64,000 nucleotides of DNA from Luzula sylvatica (GCA_946800325.1 OX326956.1:75837087-75901086), one strand, 5' to 3'; shown: positions 45,973 through 59,039, numbered from the stretch's first letter. Translations and numbers: made by a program. The notes: generated from the sequence alone by a model not told the origin.

Positions 45973-48449
45973 CAACATTTTCCTAAAACTAAATAACAAC
46001 ACAACATAGTTAAACTAAAAAGTTGTACTAAAGCGGCTGAATAACAAAACAACATGGTTAAACTAAACAATCATACCAAAAGCCAATGATTTGACTGTAA
46101 CAAAATATAGTTAGCATGTGAATTTAAGCTTAAAGTACGTAACACATATTCTATTATCAGGAATCAAAATGTTGATTGAAGATGGAAGAGAGTTGTGTTT
46201 GCTTAACCAGGGACACGTGTTTTTTAATTTTGGAATGAATATTGGGCCTCTTAAGTAATGGCTTTTTTTCTTTATTTTTATTTTTTTACGTGTTTGATAC
46301 AAATACTGGGATATTCGTTCTTTTTAGTAATGACCTTTGGTGATAGCGATTTTTTTTTTTTGGTGGACTTGATAGATTGCTGGCTGTCCTTTTTTTCTAT
46401 TTTTTTTTTTTTTTTGTATTCATTAGTTATAAATTTGATCAATAGAATATTGGGCTTTTTTTGTTTTTACAGAGTAGTGATTTGAATTTTTTTTTTCCCT
46501 TAACCCAATAGTATTTTTTGTAGAATATTGGGTCTTTCTTTATTTTGATGGGACTTTACGGAAAGTTCATTTGAACAATTTATTTTTTTGGGCTTTACAG
46601 TGGTGATTTTTCCTTCTTTTTTGGGTTTTACGGATTGATGATTTTTTCTAAAATATTGGGCCTGCAGATTTTTCTTCTCACAATTCATTCTTTTTCATCA
46701 ACCACTTCCACTGCTACAGTGCTACTAAATATAACAACTAAATTGCATTATTTATATTTATTATTTTAGGTAGATCCATGCCCTTTCACATCTCGTTCAC
46801 TTTCACTTCAAATATCGCACAATTATCTGAAATTGTTTTCAGGCATATTTCACTTCAAAGTTCAAATATCGCACAATTTGCTGAAATTGAGGTATATTTC
46901 ATTTCAAGTATATTTCAGGTATATTTCACTTCAAATATCACATAATTTGCAGAAATTTAGGTATATTTTATTTCAAGTATTCTGCGCCACTTCAATTTGC
47001 TGAATCAAAACGTGGCTACTTGCTGAGTTGCTGGATCAAAGAGTGGTTTGAAATTGGCTAGGATATCAAGAAGAAAAAAAAAGTCAGGTGCAGTGAAAAT
47101 ATTATTATGGAACTTATTCATACAAGTATGGATACTATGTGTTATCTGAATTCAAATTAAATTAGTAATTAGTAATTTTTTTCATTCCTTTTATTTAAGT
47201 CGATCAATAAGATTCAAATGCTCCAATTCTCCCATCGTCGAGACATTCACATTGCAAAAAAAAGAACTGACTAGCCACTAGGGGAAATATAATACTTACC
47301 ATGGTAAGATTCAAATTTCTTTTGTTAATTTGCAACTATTTTAATAATGTTTTTCTTATAATATTTGATTTCAAAAACTATGACTCCTATTTCAAAAAAA
47401 AAAAAAAACTAAATCTCATTTTCTGTCAGATTTGTTTATATAATTAAGTGTTATGTATGTTGTTCTATGGTATGCGAATGTCTTATGGTGGTACATGATT
47501 ATGAATATAAATATTTTAGAAACATGTTGATGTCTTTAGTATTGATCCTTCTATTTGTTAATTGCTATAGCAAATAATTTAGTAAGTTTATACTATTTCA
47601 GTATTGTTGTGTCTAATTTTGTTACAACATATTATCTTCTTATGACTTTAGTAATTTTTTAACATTGCTAAAAAAATAAACAAAACCACAGCGAGGGATT
47701 TTCCTAGTATAAACAACGAGGAAATTGTAGAGAAGATGAAACAATTTGTTTTCTCCAAGTCTCGTCTCATAAAATTAACATGTGATTTGCATAGCCAAAA
47801 TTCTCTCTGTTGTTTTATATATATTTATCTCTCATTGTTTTATACAAGAACATTTTGTATTTCACTCCTTGAAAAAGTTATGTTGTCAATTAAGTCCTTT
47901 TGAAGTCGTTTTCTTGTAAATCCCTTTTATTATTCTCTGTTGTTTTATATGCTTTATTTTTAATTTGCTTCAAAATATCTTCAAAGAAATTTGGTAATCG
48001 TCTTTTTCTGCGTACACATCAGAAACAAGAATTGATAATTAAGACATTCAAAAATAAAAAAAATAACATAATATCTCATGCTGACTATTGTATAGGGGTA
48101 GTATACTTAATAATTAATATACATGTTCTTTTCACTTTTATAGGGATATATATATATAATATTTTTATGTTTACAGAAAATACCTTTTAAATGATATTTT
48201 CATTTTCAAATGGATATATGTGATATTTCAATATGTGGGATCGGATGCCATCATGCCATGTCCAAAATACTCTTACTAGACGTGTTCAGAAAAGTTGCCT
48301 GAGTATCGTATATGATATATTTGATTGATTAATTTCCATGGTTGTGGCTCGTTTTTCCCTTTCCCTCCCTCAAAACAAAAAATCCCTCTCTAAAGCCTGG
48401 AGAATCTTTCCTCCCTATACGGCTCGCCTCTCTCCTGTACTCAGGCGGC
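45973..48449. other. Intergenic DNA, T-rich, with a possible Helitron 3' end
   Basis: No gene found. 46230-46670 holds degenerate repeats with AATATTGGGCYTTTT (near 46233, 46447, 46524, 46652) and long T runs. 46800-46980 has three to four copies of ATATTTCACTTCAAATATCG-like sequence. ACCACAGCGAGGGATTTTCC ending in CTAG|T at 47707 resembles a decayed Helitron 3' end. 48380-48449 (CCTCCCTATACGGCTCGCCT) looks like a GC-richer gene leader interrupted by element F, but no protein can be assigned. Confidence 0.4.
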
Positions 48450-48853
48450 TGTGAGGAACTTTAAGTAGTTTGTAATATAAATAAATAAGAGGACTTAATT
48501 GCATATTTACATTCAGTATGGTAGTTAAGTAGAGCACGTGGCAGAGAGTGAGAGGGGAAGTTTGTTAGTTAAAGAAGATGATACGTGGCTGAAGTTAATT
48601 GGAGGAAGGAGGACCATTAGGGGAGGAGCACGTGTCAGCTCGTGGATGGAGTTGTTGGTTAACAGAAGAATATTCCTCTGATAGCTTGTCTGGACGTGAG
48701 AGAGAGGAGGTTAAGTTGTTAGAGAGAGGAGAGAGAAGTTTTTATGTTTTTTGAATATGTATGAACACTGGTTGTAAGAACTCTTAAGCGAATTTGGGGT
48801 TAATTTCGTTTTTGTTGAATTGAATTGAGTTTTCCGAATTGAGGTTCGTTGCA
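48450..48853 (+). repeat. 5' LTR of element F
   Basis: TGTGAGGAAC..GTTGCA, 404 bp. Three ACGT-core boxes lie in the probable U3: CACGTGGC (48535-48542), ACGTGGC (48593-48599), CACGTGTC (48629-48636), the consensus of G-box/ABRE elements bound by bZIP factors. Confidence 0.95.
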
Positions 48854-48854
48854 A

Positions 48855-48870
48855 TTGGTATCAGAGCCAC
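48855..48870 (+). other. Primer-binding site of element F
   Basis: ATTGGTATCAGAGCCA overlaps the canonical TGGTATCAGAGCC initiator-tRNA-Met site immediately after the LTR. Confidence 0.9.
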
Positions 48871-48893
48871 CGCTCCTGCGAGACGAGTGGAGA

Positions 48894-51800
48894 ATGGCCA
48901 CCGCTGCCAAAATGCGATCGATCTCCGACGAGGAGTTGAAGAAAATGGTGATCGAGAACCAAACGCAGAATCAACAACTGCTACAGAGCGTAACGGTGCT
49001 GCAATCGGGATGGGCGAGATCGGAAGAGAACCACAGATCCACAGAAGCAAAACTAGATCAACTGGTTAATTCCATGGCAGCGTTAATGGGGCAGAAAGGG
49101 AAAGCGATCGGGGATCCCAGTGGGGGAGAAGAGCCATATCCAAATCGCCATGGGGGAAGAGGAAGGAATTATCGCACAGGGGAGACGAGTCACATAAGAC
49201 GAAGACCGCGAAGTAGAGAAAGAGCGCGAGATTATGTGGTTGAAGAAGACGATGGAATTTCTGTGGCATCGGATAGACGTTCTGACGAAGGGTACGAAAG
49301 GAGATCGAGGGAGCCGCACCGTAATCGGAACCACGTGGAATTCCACCATAAGCTCAAGATGGAGATTCCGAAATTCAAGGGGGAAGAACCGAGAGAATGG
49401 ATCACGACGTGTGAAGGAATTTTCAAAATCGTTGCCATTCCAGAGTGGCAACGAGTAGAAGTGGCAGCTCTGTATTTATCCGGTAAGGCCCAAGATTGGT
49501 ACCGGGGTTACACTGTGACCAAACCACATATCCAATGGCGAGAGTTCGCGCGCGAATTATGCCGGAGATTTGAGGATCCACTGATGTTAGGAGTTGTAGG
49601 AGAATTCCATTCACTGATTCAAAAAGGAAACGTAGTGGACTATCGAAATGAGTTTGAAAACTTAAAAAATCGATTGTTGCAAGAGTATGGAGAACTCGAT
49701 GATCTGTTTTTCAAGAAATGCTTTATCGCAGGATTGAAGGAGGAGCTACAGCCCCAAATGGTATTATCGAGGCCGAAAGATCTGTATGACGCTTATGAAA
49801 ATGCTAGAAATCAAGAGTTGGCTCTCATGTACGCGCACAAATTGGAGAAAGGTAGTAGCAAGATGACCAAATCGAGTAGCAACAAGGATCATAAGGAGAA
49901 GGCGAAGCCTACGTACTATAAGAAAGACGATTGGGAGAGGAGAAAGAAAGAGGGCCTATGCTACTGGTGTGATGAGAAATTTTCGTTGGCTCACAATTGT
50001 CCGAATAAACCCAAAGGGAAAGTATTTCTGATCGAAGGAGCAGAGGATACGAATGGGACAGAAGAAGAAATGATAGAGGAAAGAAGCGAGAAGGTGGTTA
50101 GAGAGGAAGGGGTGGAGGCAGAGCTCAGTGAAATAGTGGTGCGTAATGTGAGAGAAGTTAATGAACGCCATCAAACCATTAAAATCCATGGCGAAATCAA
50201 TCATAAAACAATATCCATCCTCGTGGACAGTGGCAGTTCACATTCATTCCTCGATTATAAACTGGCTAAGCAAATGAAATGTATGATTACGAAAGCTTCT
50301 CCATTAGAAGTGACAGTGGCCAACGGAACGAGAGTAACGAGTGACGCGAGGTGTAGAGGATTGAAATGGAAAATGCAAGGAATCGAGTTTGAATTTGACT
50401 TAAGATTAATTGAGTTGGGAACAGTGGATATGGTACTAGGCGTAAATTGGATGACTCAATACAACCCGATTGAATTCGATTTTCACGCTCGAGAAATAGC
50501 CTTGCAGAAACAGGAAAAAAAGGTGGTGTTGAGAGGGGGTACTCGATTCGAGAATGAAGAACAGATATATGTCATTGAGGAAGAGGAATTAGAAAGCTTG
50601 ATTTCGAAAAACCAGGTTTCCTGGCTCGCGCTGGTGGGGAAATGGGATCAGCTTTCTGAAAACCCGGAGTTTAGCTCCAGTCCCTCAAGAACCGGGAACG
50701 TCAACTCCAAAATAGAAAACGAGAAAGGGAATACCGGATCCTTAATGGTGCTGGAATCAAATTCCAAAAGTGAAGAGTCAAATCCGGAATTGAAGTCTCT
50801 TCTCGACCATTACTCTGAGCTTTTCCGAGAACCTAATTCCCTCCCTCTCAAACGAGCTCACGACCATCGAATCAATCTGGTAGAAGGCGCTCAGCCAGTG
50901 CAGATACGACCTTATCGCTACTCTCACTACCAGAAGGATGAGATCGAAAGAATCGTGAAGGAGATGTTGTGCAATGGAGTAATCAGACCAAGCACAAGCC
51001 CATTCGCATCCCCTGTGATCCTCGTGGGAAAGAAGGATGGGAGCTGGCGCTTATGCATCGATTACAGACAATTGAACAACATGACAATAAAAGATAAGTA
51101 TCCCATTCCCATAATCGATGATTTGCTTGATGAATTACACGGATCGAGAATTTATTCTAAACTTGATCTCAGGTCAGGATACCATCAGATTAGAATGGAG
51201 GAAGGAGACGTGTATAAAACTGCATTTCGCACACACTCCGGACATTTCGAGTTTCTGGTTATGCCATTTGGCCTGACGAATGCACCCGCTACGTTTCAAT
51301 CACTGATGAACCAGATTTTTGAGCCACATTTGAGGAGATTTGTGTTAGTGTTCTTCGACGATATATTGGTCTATAGTCGAACAGAAGAGGAGCACTTAGA
51401 ACATTTGGGGAAGGTGTTCGAATTGCTCAAACAGAATGAATTGCTTCTCAAGAAATCAAAGTGCGAGTTTGGTGTGCCCAAATTGGAATATTTAGGACAC
51501 ATCATATCAGGGAGAGGAGTTTCAACAGATCCTCAGAAAGTAGAAGCGATGCTCAATTGGCCAAAACCAAGAAATTTGAAAGAGTTAAGAGGGTTCTTAG
51601 GATTAACGGGTTACTACAGAAAATTCGTTAAGGGTTATGGAGTAATTAGCAAGCCATTAACAAATCTCTTGAAGAAAAATGGGTATCAATGGAGTGAAGA
51701 AGCTTCAGAAGCTTTTGAGAAACTTAAAAGAGCCATGAGTGAAGCCCCTGTGCTGAGAATGCCAGATTTCAGCAAAGAATTTATCCTAGAGACTGACGCG

Positions 51801-53624
51801 AGTGGATACGGGGTGGGGGCTGTATTGATGCAGGAAAAACAACCGATAGCTTATTTCAGCCAATCATTGGGTCAGAGAAATCTGGGAAGGCCTACTTATG
51901 AGAAAGAATTGCTAGCAGTTCTATTAGCTATTGAGAAATGGAAACACTATCTTATAGGGAGAAGGTTTACAATTAAGACCGATCATGATAGCTTAAGAGC
52001 GCTATTGAGTGGGAAATTGAACAACCAATTGCAGCATAGAGGATTATCTAAATTGATGGGATTAGATTTCTGTATCCAGTATAAGAAGGGTGTAGATAAC
52101 AAGGCCGCTGATGCATTATCGAGATGTTATAGAGAAGAAGGAGAGGAAAGGGCTGAAATGTTAGCAGTATCGGAGGTGAGACCAGACTGGTATCGTGAGG
52201 TTGAGAAAGGATACGAGAAGCATAAGAAATTCGATGAGATAATCAAAAGATTGGTAGTTACTGGAGAGACTGGAGATGATTATCAGTTCCATAATGGAAT
52301 TTTACGATTTAAAGGGAGAATATGTGTGGGTGACGATCCCGAATTAAAAGAGAAGATCATTAAGGGTTTGCATGAATCTCCAGAGGGAGGTCACTCAGGA
52401 ATCTTAGCAACGTACCAGAGAATCAAGAGGCATTTCTATTGGGAGAATTTGAAGAACGGAGTTCACGAATTCGTGTCGCAATGCGACACTTGTCAGAGGA
52501 ATAAGGTAGAACATGTGGCTACTCCGGGTCTCTTACAACCACTGAAGATTCCCGATACTGCGTGGTCAAGCATCAGTATGGATTTCATAGAGGGCCTGCC
52601 TAAATCCAATGGTAATGAGGTGATCATGGTAGTAGTTGATCGATTGACAAAATTCGCTCACTTCATAGCAATGTCGCACCCGTACACGGCTCAATCAGTG
52701 GCCAAATTGTTGTTCGAAAGAGTGTGTAAGCTTCATGGAGTACCTCAGAATATAGTGAGCGATCGAGATAAAGTGTTCACTAGTTTGTTTTGGAAGGAAT
52801 TGTTCCAATTGTACGGGACACAACTGAGCATGAGTACAGCGTATCATCCACAATCGGATGGTCAGACCGAGAAGGTCAATCAATGTCTCGAGACCTATCT
52901 CAGGTGTATGGTAGTGAATCGCCCAAAAAAATGGTGTGATTGGCTCGCATTAGCTCAGTGGTGGTACAATAGTAACTATCACTCGGCCTTGAAATGCTCT
53001 CCATTCGAAGCTCTATTTGGGTATCCACCTCCTTCAATGGAGTTTGGCATGCCACCTAGTTGCCGAAATGCTGCTGTAGAGGAGTGGGCCAAAGAAAAGC
53101 ATGTGTCCCTGCTTCTGATTAAAGAGAATTTGAGGCGAGCTCAAGATAGGATGAAGGCCCAAGCAGATAAGAAGAGGAGTGAACGAGTATTTCAAGTAGA
53201 GGACTGGGTATTTCTGAAACTGCAGCCTTATCGACAGACTTCAGTTTCACTCAACAAGGGCATGAAACTAAATTCTAAGTTTTATGGGCCTTATCGCATA
53301 ATTGCCAAGGTGGGGGAGGTAGCTTATAAACTGGAGTTACCAACAGGATCATTAATCCATCCCGTTTTCCACGTCTCTCAGTTGAAGAAGAAGATAGGCG
53401 ATAAGAAACAAGTGGTACCGGAGCTACCTCTAGTTGGTACTGACGGGTTGGTAAGAGTATCGCCAGTGGCAGTGCTGGACCGCAGGGAAATCAAAAGAAA
53501 CAACGCGTACGATGTTCAATTGCTAATCAAATGGTCGAATCTGCCTGACGAAGAGGCAACTTGGGAGGATTTTGCGACTTTAACAAAGCAATTTCCTGAG
53601 TTTAAACCTTGGGACAAGGTTTGA
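48894..53624 (+). CDS. gag-pol: Element F Gag-Pol polyprotein with chromodomain
   Basis: 1576 residues from the first in-frame ATG (48894) to TGA. Domains in order: gag capsid ([24 protein letters not shown], about residues 155-310); a modified CCHC knuckle [14 protein letters not shown] at 356-369; protease with [10 protein letters not shown] at about 443-452; reverse transcriptase with CIDYRQLN (721-728), [12 protein letters not shown] and catalytic FFDD (820-823); RNase H with ETDAS (Asp968) and TDHDSLR; integrase zinc finger H1160, H1167, C1197, C1200; integrase core Asp1230 (SMDFIEG), Asp1290 (VSDRD) and Glu1326 (GQTEK), a DD35E; and a C-terminal chromodomain (about 1520-1576, [16 protein letters not shown]). 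No stops or frame changes. The chromodomain is expected to steer integration to particular chromatin. With identical LTRs this copy is very recent and may be active. Confidence 0.97.
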   Translation: MATAAKMRSISDEELKKMVIENQTQNQQLLQSVTVLQSGWARSEENHRSTEAKLDQLVNSMAALMGQKGKAIGDPSGGEEPYPNRHGGRGRNYRTGETSHIRRRPRSRERARDYVVEEDDGISVASDRRSDEGYERRSREPHRNRNHVEFHHKLKMEIPKFKGEEPREWITTCEGIFKIVAIPEWQRVEVAALYLSGKAQDWYRGYTVTKPHIQWREFARELCRRFEDPLMLGVVGEFHSLIQKGNVVDYRNEFENLKNRLLQEYGELDDLFFKKCFIAGLKEELQPQMVLSRPKDLYDAYENARNQELALMYAHKLEKGSSKMTKSSSNKDHKEKAKPTYYKKDDWERRKKEGLCYWCDEKFSLAHNCPNKPKGKVFLIEGAEDTNGTEEEMIEERSEKVVREEGVEAELSEIVVRNVREVNERHQTIKIHGEINHKTISILVDSGSSHSFLDYKLAKQMKCMITKASPLEVTVANGTRVTSDARCRGLKWKMQGIEFEFDLRLIELGTVDMVLGVNWMTQYNPIEFDFHAREIALQKQEKKVVLRGGTRFENEEQIYVIEEEELESLISKNQVSWLALVGKWDQLSENPEFSSSPSRTGNVNSKIENEKGNTGSLMVLESNSKSEESNPELKSLLDHYSELFREPNSLPLKRAHDHRINLVEGAQPVQIRPYRYSHYQKDEIERIVKEMLCNGVIRPSTSPFASPVILVGKKDGSWRLCIDYRQLNNMTIKDKYPIPIIDDLLDELHGSRIYSKLDLRSGYHQIRMEEGDVYKTAFRTHSGHFEFLVMPFGLTNAPATFQSLMNQIFEPHLRRFVLVFFDDILVYSRTEEEHLEHLGKVFELLKQNELLLKKSKCEFGVPKLEYLGHIISGRGVSTDPQKVEAMLNWPKPRNLKELRGFLGLTGYYRKFVKGYGVISKPLTNLLKKNGYQWSEEASEAFEKLKRAMSEAPVLRMPDFSKEFILETDASGYGVGAVLMQEKQPIAYFSQSLGQRNLGRPTYEKELLAVLLAIEKWKHYLIGRRFTIKTDHDSLRALLSGKLNNQLQHRGLSKLMGLDFCIQYKKGVDNKAADALSRCYREEGEERAEMLAVSEVRPDWYREVEKGYEKHKKFDEIIKRLVVTGETGDDYQFHNGILRFKGRICVGDDPELKEKIIKGLHESPEGGHSGILATYQRIKRHFYWENLKNGVHEFVSQCDTCQRNKVEHVATPGLLQPLKIPDTAWSSISMDFIEGLPKSNGNEVIMVVVDRLTKFAHFIAMSHPYTAQSVAKLLFERVCKLHGVPQNIVSDRDKVFTSLFWKELFQLYGTQLSMSTAYHPQSDGQTEKVNQCLETYLRCMVVNRPKKWCDWLALAQWWYNSNYHSALKCSPFEALFGYPPPSMEFGMPPSCRNAAVEEWAKEKHVSLLLIKENLRRAQDRMKAQADKKRSERVFQVEDWVFLKLQPYRQTSVSLNKGMKLNSKFYGPYRIIAKVGEVAYKLELPTGSLIHPVFHVSQLKKKIGDKKQVVPELPLVGTDGLVRVSPVAVLDRREIKRNNAYDVQLLIKWSNLPDEEATWEDFATLTKQFPEFKPWDKV

Positions 53625-53640
53625 ATTAAGGAGGAGGGAA

Positions 53641-54044
53641 TGTGAGGAACTTTAAGTAGTTTGTAATATAAATAAATAAGAGGACTTAATTGCATATTTA
53701 CATTCAGTATGGTAGTTAAGTAGAGCACGTGGCAGAGAGTGAGAGGGGAAGTTTGTTAGTTAAAGAAGATGATACGTGGCTGAAGTTAATTGGAGGAAGG
53801 AGGACCATTAGGGGAGGAGCACGTGTCAGCTCGTGGATGGAGTTGTTGGTTAACAGAAGAATATTCCTCTGATAGCTTGTCTGGACGTGAGAGAGAGGAG
53901 GTTAAGTTGTTAGAGAGAGGAGAGAGAAGTTTTTATGTTTTTTGAATATGTATGAACACTGGTTGTAAGAACTCTTAAGCGAATTTGGGGTTAATTTCGT
54001 TTTTGTTGAATTGAATTGAGTTTTCCGAATTGAGGTTCGTTGCA
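53641..54044 (+). repeat. 3' LTR of element F
   Basis: Matches the 5' LTR with no difference that I could find over 404 bp; followed by GCGGC. Confidence 0.95.
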
Positions 54045-54049
54045 GCGGC

Positions 54050-55915
54050 TTGGATTTGGAGTTTAAACAAAACAGGCACTCGGGGAAGTTCACAACTTCA
54101 GGGAAGTAATATCGGGTAGGTTACCGTGAAATTTGAACCAAAGAACTCTTCATTATTTTCATAACTGAATCTTGAATATAAATGTTTAAATTAATGAAAT
54201 AGATATGTATTTTTTTGTACAAGAGAAATTCTGCTTTTAGAGGGTTTTAAGAAATCAATTGGAGTCGATGCTCCCTAGAAAACTCTGAGAACTCCCGAGG
54301 TAAGTTAACAATTTCACAAATTTGAATCTTTTGAGTTTATGGAAGGATAATTTGCGATATATTTAGTGCACGTGTTTCTTCAAAATATCACAGCAATATA
54401 TACTTTGTAAATGGTAATGCAATTGCTGCATCGTGAAGTATTATTGGTACGAGAATTTGTAATATAATTGACATAAGGTTTGAACTATTACTGGCACAGA
54501 AAATATATGTGTAATATTGGGGTTAGTCTCATTCGACTTCTCAGTCAAAAACTCGCAATTACATTTATACACAACAAAATTCACAACAAAATTCATGAAT
54601 CGTAATAAAATATCTCTTAACCATAACCAAATCCATAACAAAACTAAAAATAAAATATTTATTCTTAACATTCCCAATTATCGCAAATCTGCAGCAAAAA
54701 AAGGAAAAGATAATTAGATATCAAACATATGAAAGCAATATAATATAACAAGTCTTCAACATGTTTCTTCCATTGAAATTTCCTGAAACATGAAGAACGC
54801 ACATACTATCATAAATAACCGTGCAAAAATGACCCAAAAAGAGAGAGATATTTCGTGATAGAATGAGCCAATTACTTATTGATATGTATTGGAAAAATAG
54901 AGTCAATCATATTTCGTGATTTAAATTATTAAGAACATTACTATTATGTAACCCACCTGTACCAAGAAGAATAAATCCTCAATAACTTGAGAATTGCATC
55001 TATTGAAAGAAATCAAGTTTGGCTTGTTATGAAACTCGCTGAAAACTTCAGAGCTAGAGTTGCCGCCTCAATTTTTTAAGAAATTGCTTGGAAGCTATAG
55101 ATAAACAAACTTTTGAGAAAGAAATAAATTAAAAAAGATTTCATCTTTTGAAATAAAATCAGGATAATTTGGAATTATATTCAGAATTTAGATCTCTTAA
55201 ACCACAGTAGAGGGCATACATCGATCTCTTCGTTCAAGGAGAATTCAGGCGTCGATCATTAAATCGTTTTCTAGACATTTGGGTGTGCATAATTTGGGCA
55301 TGACGCACAACAGAGAAGATGAGAGAGATCATAGACGAGCTGTAAATGGGGGAGGAGTTTATGCGACGACTAGGATGGATTCTTTCATTTGCTTGAGAGA
55401 GAAGAGGGAAGCGAGCCACAGCCATGAAATTTGAAAACAATTGAGAGGAGAGAGAGAGAAGAGGGCCCAGTATGAACAAGGGGAGTAGAGAAACGGAAGG
55501 GATAGATTTGTCCGTTTCGTTAATCAAGAGCCTATCATCAAATGCATCACAAATTCAATCGGACGGTTAGAAATTTCTAAGTACGTTAAACTAGTCCCCG
55601 ACTCGCTTCGGAGTTCGGAGCAATTACATAATTTGTTAATTTGTTTTAACAAACAAAATTAATAGCAGTTGTATTTTACAATAATATTTTAACCTATACT
55701 TTTTGTTTGTATTTTAGCTTGCACAATTTTTTACTTTATGAGAATTATTATTTTGTATGCAACATATTATTTTATCTTTAATTTATAGTTGAATCCATTA
55801 TTTACAGAATTTATTTTTGCAAAATATTGCTAAACCTTTATTTTATTATTTTGGATGGATAAAATAATATACGAAAATAATTTTATCAATTATCATAATA
55901 TCGGATACAAGATTC
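54050..55915. other. Intergenic DNA right of element F
   Basis: No recognisable gene. CTCCCGAGGTAAGTT at 54293-54307 resembles a splice donor after a leader exon, and a 97-codon minus-strand frame (55234-55527) has no family resemblance. A lost gene body or promoter is possible but unsupported. Confidence 0.35.
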
Positions 55916-56600
55916 ATTTATATCTTTTATGGGTTTGGGCTTTAGTATTTCATATTTTTGAAAGATTTTTTATGGGATTTAGTATTTTATATTTTTGATC
56001 GTTTTTTTATGGGATTAGTATTTTGTATTATTGATTGATTTTTTTTAAGGGCCTTAGTATTTTATATTTTTGATAGATTTTTTTATGGGATTTAGTATTT
56101 TATATTTTTGATAAATTTTTCTTTTATTGACTTTAATATTTTATATTTTTGATGGATCTTTTATGGACTTAATATTTTATATTGTTGATAGATTTTTTTT
56201 AAGGGCTTTAGTATTTTATATTTTGATAGATTTTTTATGGGCTAGTATTTATATTTTTCATAGATTTTTTTTAGGGCTTTAGTATTTTATATTTATGATA
56301 GATTTTTTTATGGGCTTAAGTATTTCATAGTTTTGATAAATTTTTCGTTTATAGATTTTAGTATTTTATATTTTTGATAGATTTTTTTATGGACTTAATA
56401 TTTTATATTGTTGATAGATTTTTTTTAAGGGTATTAGTATTTTATATTTTTGATAGATTCTTTTATGGATTTTAATATTTTATATTTTTGATAATTTTTT
56501 TTTTTTATGGACTTTAGTATTTTGTATTTTTGATAGACTTGGTATTTTATATTGTCGATAGATTTTTTTTTTAAGGACTTTTGTATTTATATTTTTTTCA
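55916..56600. repeat. Degenerate minisatellite, ~36-40 bp unit
   Basis: About 17-18 head-to-tail units of the type TTTAGTATTTTATATTTTTG followed by ATAGATTTTTTTATGGG, with units varying in T-run length. The phase is kept by TTTTATAT and GATAGATTTT. It is a long AT-rich tandem array of unknown function; slippage is the obvious origin. Confidence 0.85.
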
Positions 56601-56800
56601 TGGGCCTCGGCGGTGGGGTTGGGGGGAGAGACCAATTGACGTCCAATCGTGTACTTTTGAAACAAGCAAAAAGTATCATGTTATGTAATATACCATTGTT
56701 GTTGAAGTATGTTTGTCTTAATTATATATTAGTCCATAATACTGATTATCTGCAGGTGGAGAATTGGAGATACATCAAATTAATCCTACTATAATATTTT

Positions 56801-57113
56801 GAGGCCATTTACTATGCCCCCCAAACCCATCACCACATCCTTGATACCCTATTCATCTCCCAAAAATTACCCACTCGATTAACAATGCTTTGAATTAGCT
56901 GTTAATTGAATTAATGAATTATTAGATACTAATATGATGTGTTAATTGACTCACAAATTAACTGTTAATTCGAAACATTAATTGTATTAATTAATTTGGA
57001 GAGAGAATGGGGTGCAAATTGGAGTTGGGAATTAACACTCAACCCAACCCAAAAAAAATCCCATACCCATCGTGGGTGTTGTGATGGGTTTGGGGGGCAG
57101 GGTATAATTTCCC
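56801..57113. mobile_element. Mutator-type MITE, 9-bp target duplication
   Basis: The 9-bp flanks TAATATTTT (56792-56800 and 57114-57122) are identical. The terminal inverted repeat of about 40 bp reads GAGGCCATTTACTATGCCCC at left and, as complement, GGGAAATTATACCCTGCCCC at right, both continuing CCAAACCCATCAC. 313 bp, no coding capacity. The 9-bp duplication points to a MULE transposase acting in trans. Confidence 0.85.
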
Positions 57114-57122
57114 TAATATTTT

Positions 57123-57331
57123 ACAGGCACTTTGTCCCACTCTCGTGACGCCACGTCATTATTTCAACACCCCGGATTCCAAAAACACGCTAAACTATAA
57201 TTAATTTCTTTCCCCTCTTTACGCTTTTCTTATTCACCTCTTTTCTCCTCACGTCTTCTCTTCGCCTCTTCTCTCCACGCCTCCTTTTTCCTTCTCATCT
57301 TCTCACCCTTTATCTAAAGACATCCCCTTCC
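57123..57331. other. Pyrimidine-rich intergenic stretch
   Basis: CT-rich DNA (TCTTCTCTTCGCCTCTTCTC) resembling a plant gene leader; it continues after the hAT MITE (57960 onward: CCCTCTTTCCCCTCTTCGTC). No protein can be assigned. Confidence 0.4.
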
Positions 57332-57339
57332 CTCGGACA

Positions 57340-57939
57340 TAGGGATGTCAATGGTGTGGATATTGCCCGAACCGACCCGAACCGTATCCGAAAAAATATC
57401 CGGATTCGAAAAAAATATCCGAATCCGAGTGGATCCGGATATGGATCTGGTTGCTAATTTTAAGATTCGGAACCGGATTCGATATTCGATTTTGGTGCGG
57501 GAACCGGATCCGTGTTCCGGATCCGGATATTTTTAGGATCCGGATACTCGAAACTAGATTCGAGTATCCGAAATCGGATCCGGATACTCATATTATATAT
57601 TATTTTTATGTATTATATTTGATATTAGTTGAAAAATCATATACAAATTAATGATTTGTAAATGATTTAACTCACAATCGTAAAATTATATTTAAATATA
57701 ATCATATTTATCGTTCATGTCACAAATTATATATATTTATAGCTAAAAAGTAAGTTACGTTATGATAACATAATATCCGTTTTAATATCCGAAACAGAAC
57801 CATATCCGTATCCGTATCCGACAATATCCGAACCGTATCCGTATCCGTTTATTATCCGAAACGTATCCGGATCCGACAATATGGATCTGGATCTGGTATG
57901 ACCACTATCCGAACCGGATCTGAACCGTTGACACCCCTA
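57340..57939. mobile_element. hAT-type MITE, 8-bp target duplication
   Basis: The flanks CTCGGACA (57332-57339 and 57940-57947) are identical. The ends TAGGGATGTCAATGG and complement TAGGGGTGTCAACGG match the widespread plant hAT terminal type. Both inner sides carry many ATCCGAACCGGATCCG-like units, on both strands and therefore subterminal; the middle 57590-57770 is AT-rich. 600 bp, no transposase. Confidence 0.88.
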
Positions 57940-59039
57940 CTCGGACATCACTTAATGTTTCCCTCTTTCCCCTCTTCGTCGAACCACCATTTTCTGAGAG
58001 GTGTTGTGTTTAGATTTCATCGTGGATTGTATGTCCCTCGCAAAAAAGGAAGAACTCTCCGTTTTCTATGAAAAATTCGTCAAATCTAGGGTTGGGATGT
58101 AAGCGTCAGATCTGAAAATTCGTCGAACCACCATACTATGTGATACTCCTTCCAGTTACAGGGAGAAGCCGGTAGTGACAATTGATTCAAGCTAAGTCTT
58201 TTCGTGAGGGTTGCAGTTCTGGAGATCTACAACGAAGAAATCTACTATATTTTGCCTTCCAATTAAAATGGCGGTACTAGGAATAAGAGCTCAAAAGGGT
58301 CTGCACAAAAGGTAAAAATTGGTTTCCATTTCTTTGTAATTTAATTTGACGATTTATCTGATAATATAGACCAGAGTCGAAATAATTGGAAGAAAAATCA
58401 AAGAATCCCACACTCATAACTTCTGATGGAGAGCAAATTCTTCTTGTCCTTCTTGTTTTCCAAGAGATCAATTATTGCTGGTTTGGGAAACCCAATTCAA
58501 CTTATCCAGGTGCGTAGTTTTTATTTTAATTATATGTTTGATTGAATAAGTTCTTCAATTCTCTGCTAAAATACTCAAAATTGGTATTCTCTATCTACTG
58601 ACAATGAATAATGGGTTCTCTGTTCTGACCATAATGCTATTTTAGTCCATTTTTGTAAATATAACAAATAAAAAGTTATTCTTTGTTTAGTTAGTTAATT
58701 AAATTGCCCAGTTTTTACTCGATTCTTTTTAAAGATTGGAAAAGATCTACCAATTGAATCCATGATTATGATTATGAATCTTGCCTATATATCTCTTGAT
58801 TTGGTGATTAATAAAGCATTGCAATTTAGTATATTGAATTCAAGTATGTATTTGAAAATTCCAAAAAGATATATATAAATATTTTTTAAGGACTAAAAGG
58901 TTAATTTTCAATTTAGTAATAGAGCAACAAAATCTTTAAAAGATCACTATTTCCAATTGAATCCAACAGAGATTGCTCTAATTAAGTATTAAACCAAAGA
59001 TGTATTCTTCAATCGACCAATTTCCTATTGAACAATTTT

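Larger units (their letters stand above)
48450..54044 (+). mobile_element. Element F: complete Ty3/gypsy chromovirus
   Basis: 404-bp LTRs (48450-48853, 53641-54044) appear identical. The target duplication is GCGGC (48445-48449, 54045-54049). The primer site TTGGTATCAGAGCC directly follows the 5' LTR, and a single intact gag-pol frame fills the interior (48894-53624), leaving about 40 bp before and 16 bp after. The purine run GGAGGAGGGAA just before the 3' LTR is the polypurine tract. The compact size (5.6 kb), short LTRs and C-terminal chromodomain suggest the Reina-like chromovirus group. All parts needed for autonomous transposition are present. Confidence 0.97.

Noticed and set aside
48849..48893. 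Start of the F polyprotein at 48849
   Set aside because: 48849 is a TTG overlapping the LTR end and primer site; the first in-frame ATG is 48894.
48450..54044. Could F be an integrated pararetrovirus?
   Set aside because: It has integrase with DD35E, a chromodomain, two LTRs and a 5-bp target duplication and lacks movement or coat genes; it is a Ty3/gypsy chromovirus retrotransposon.
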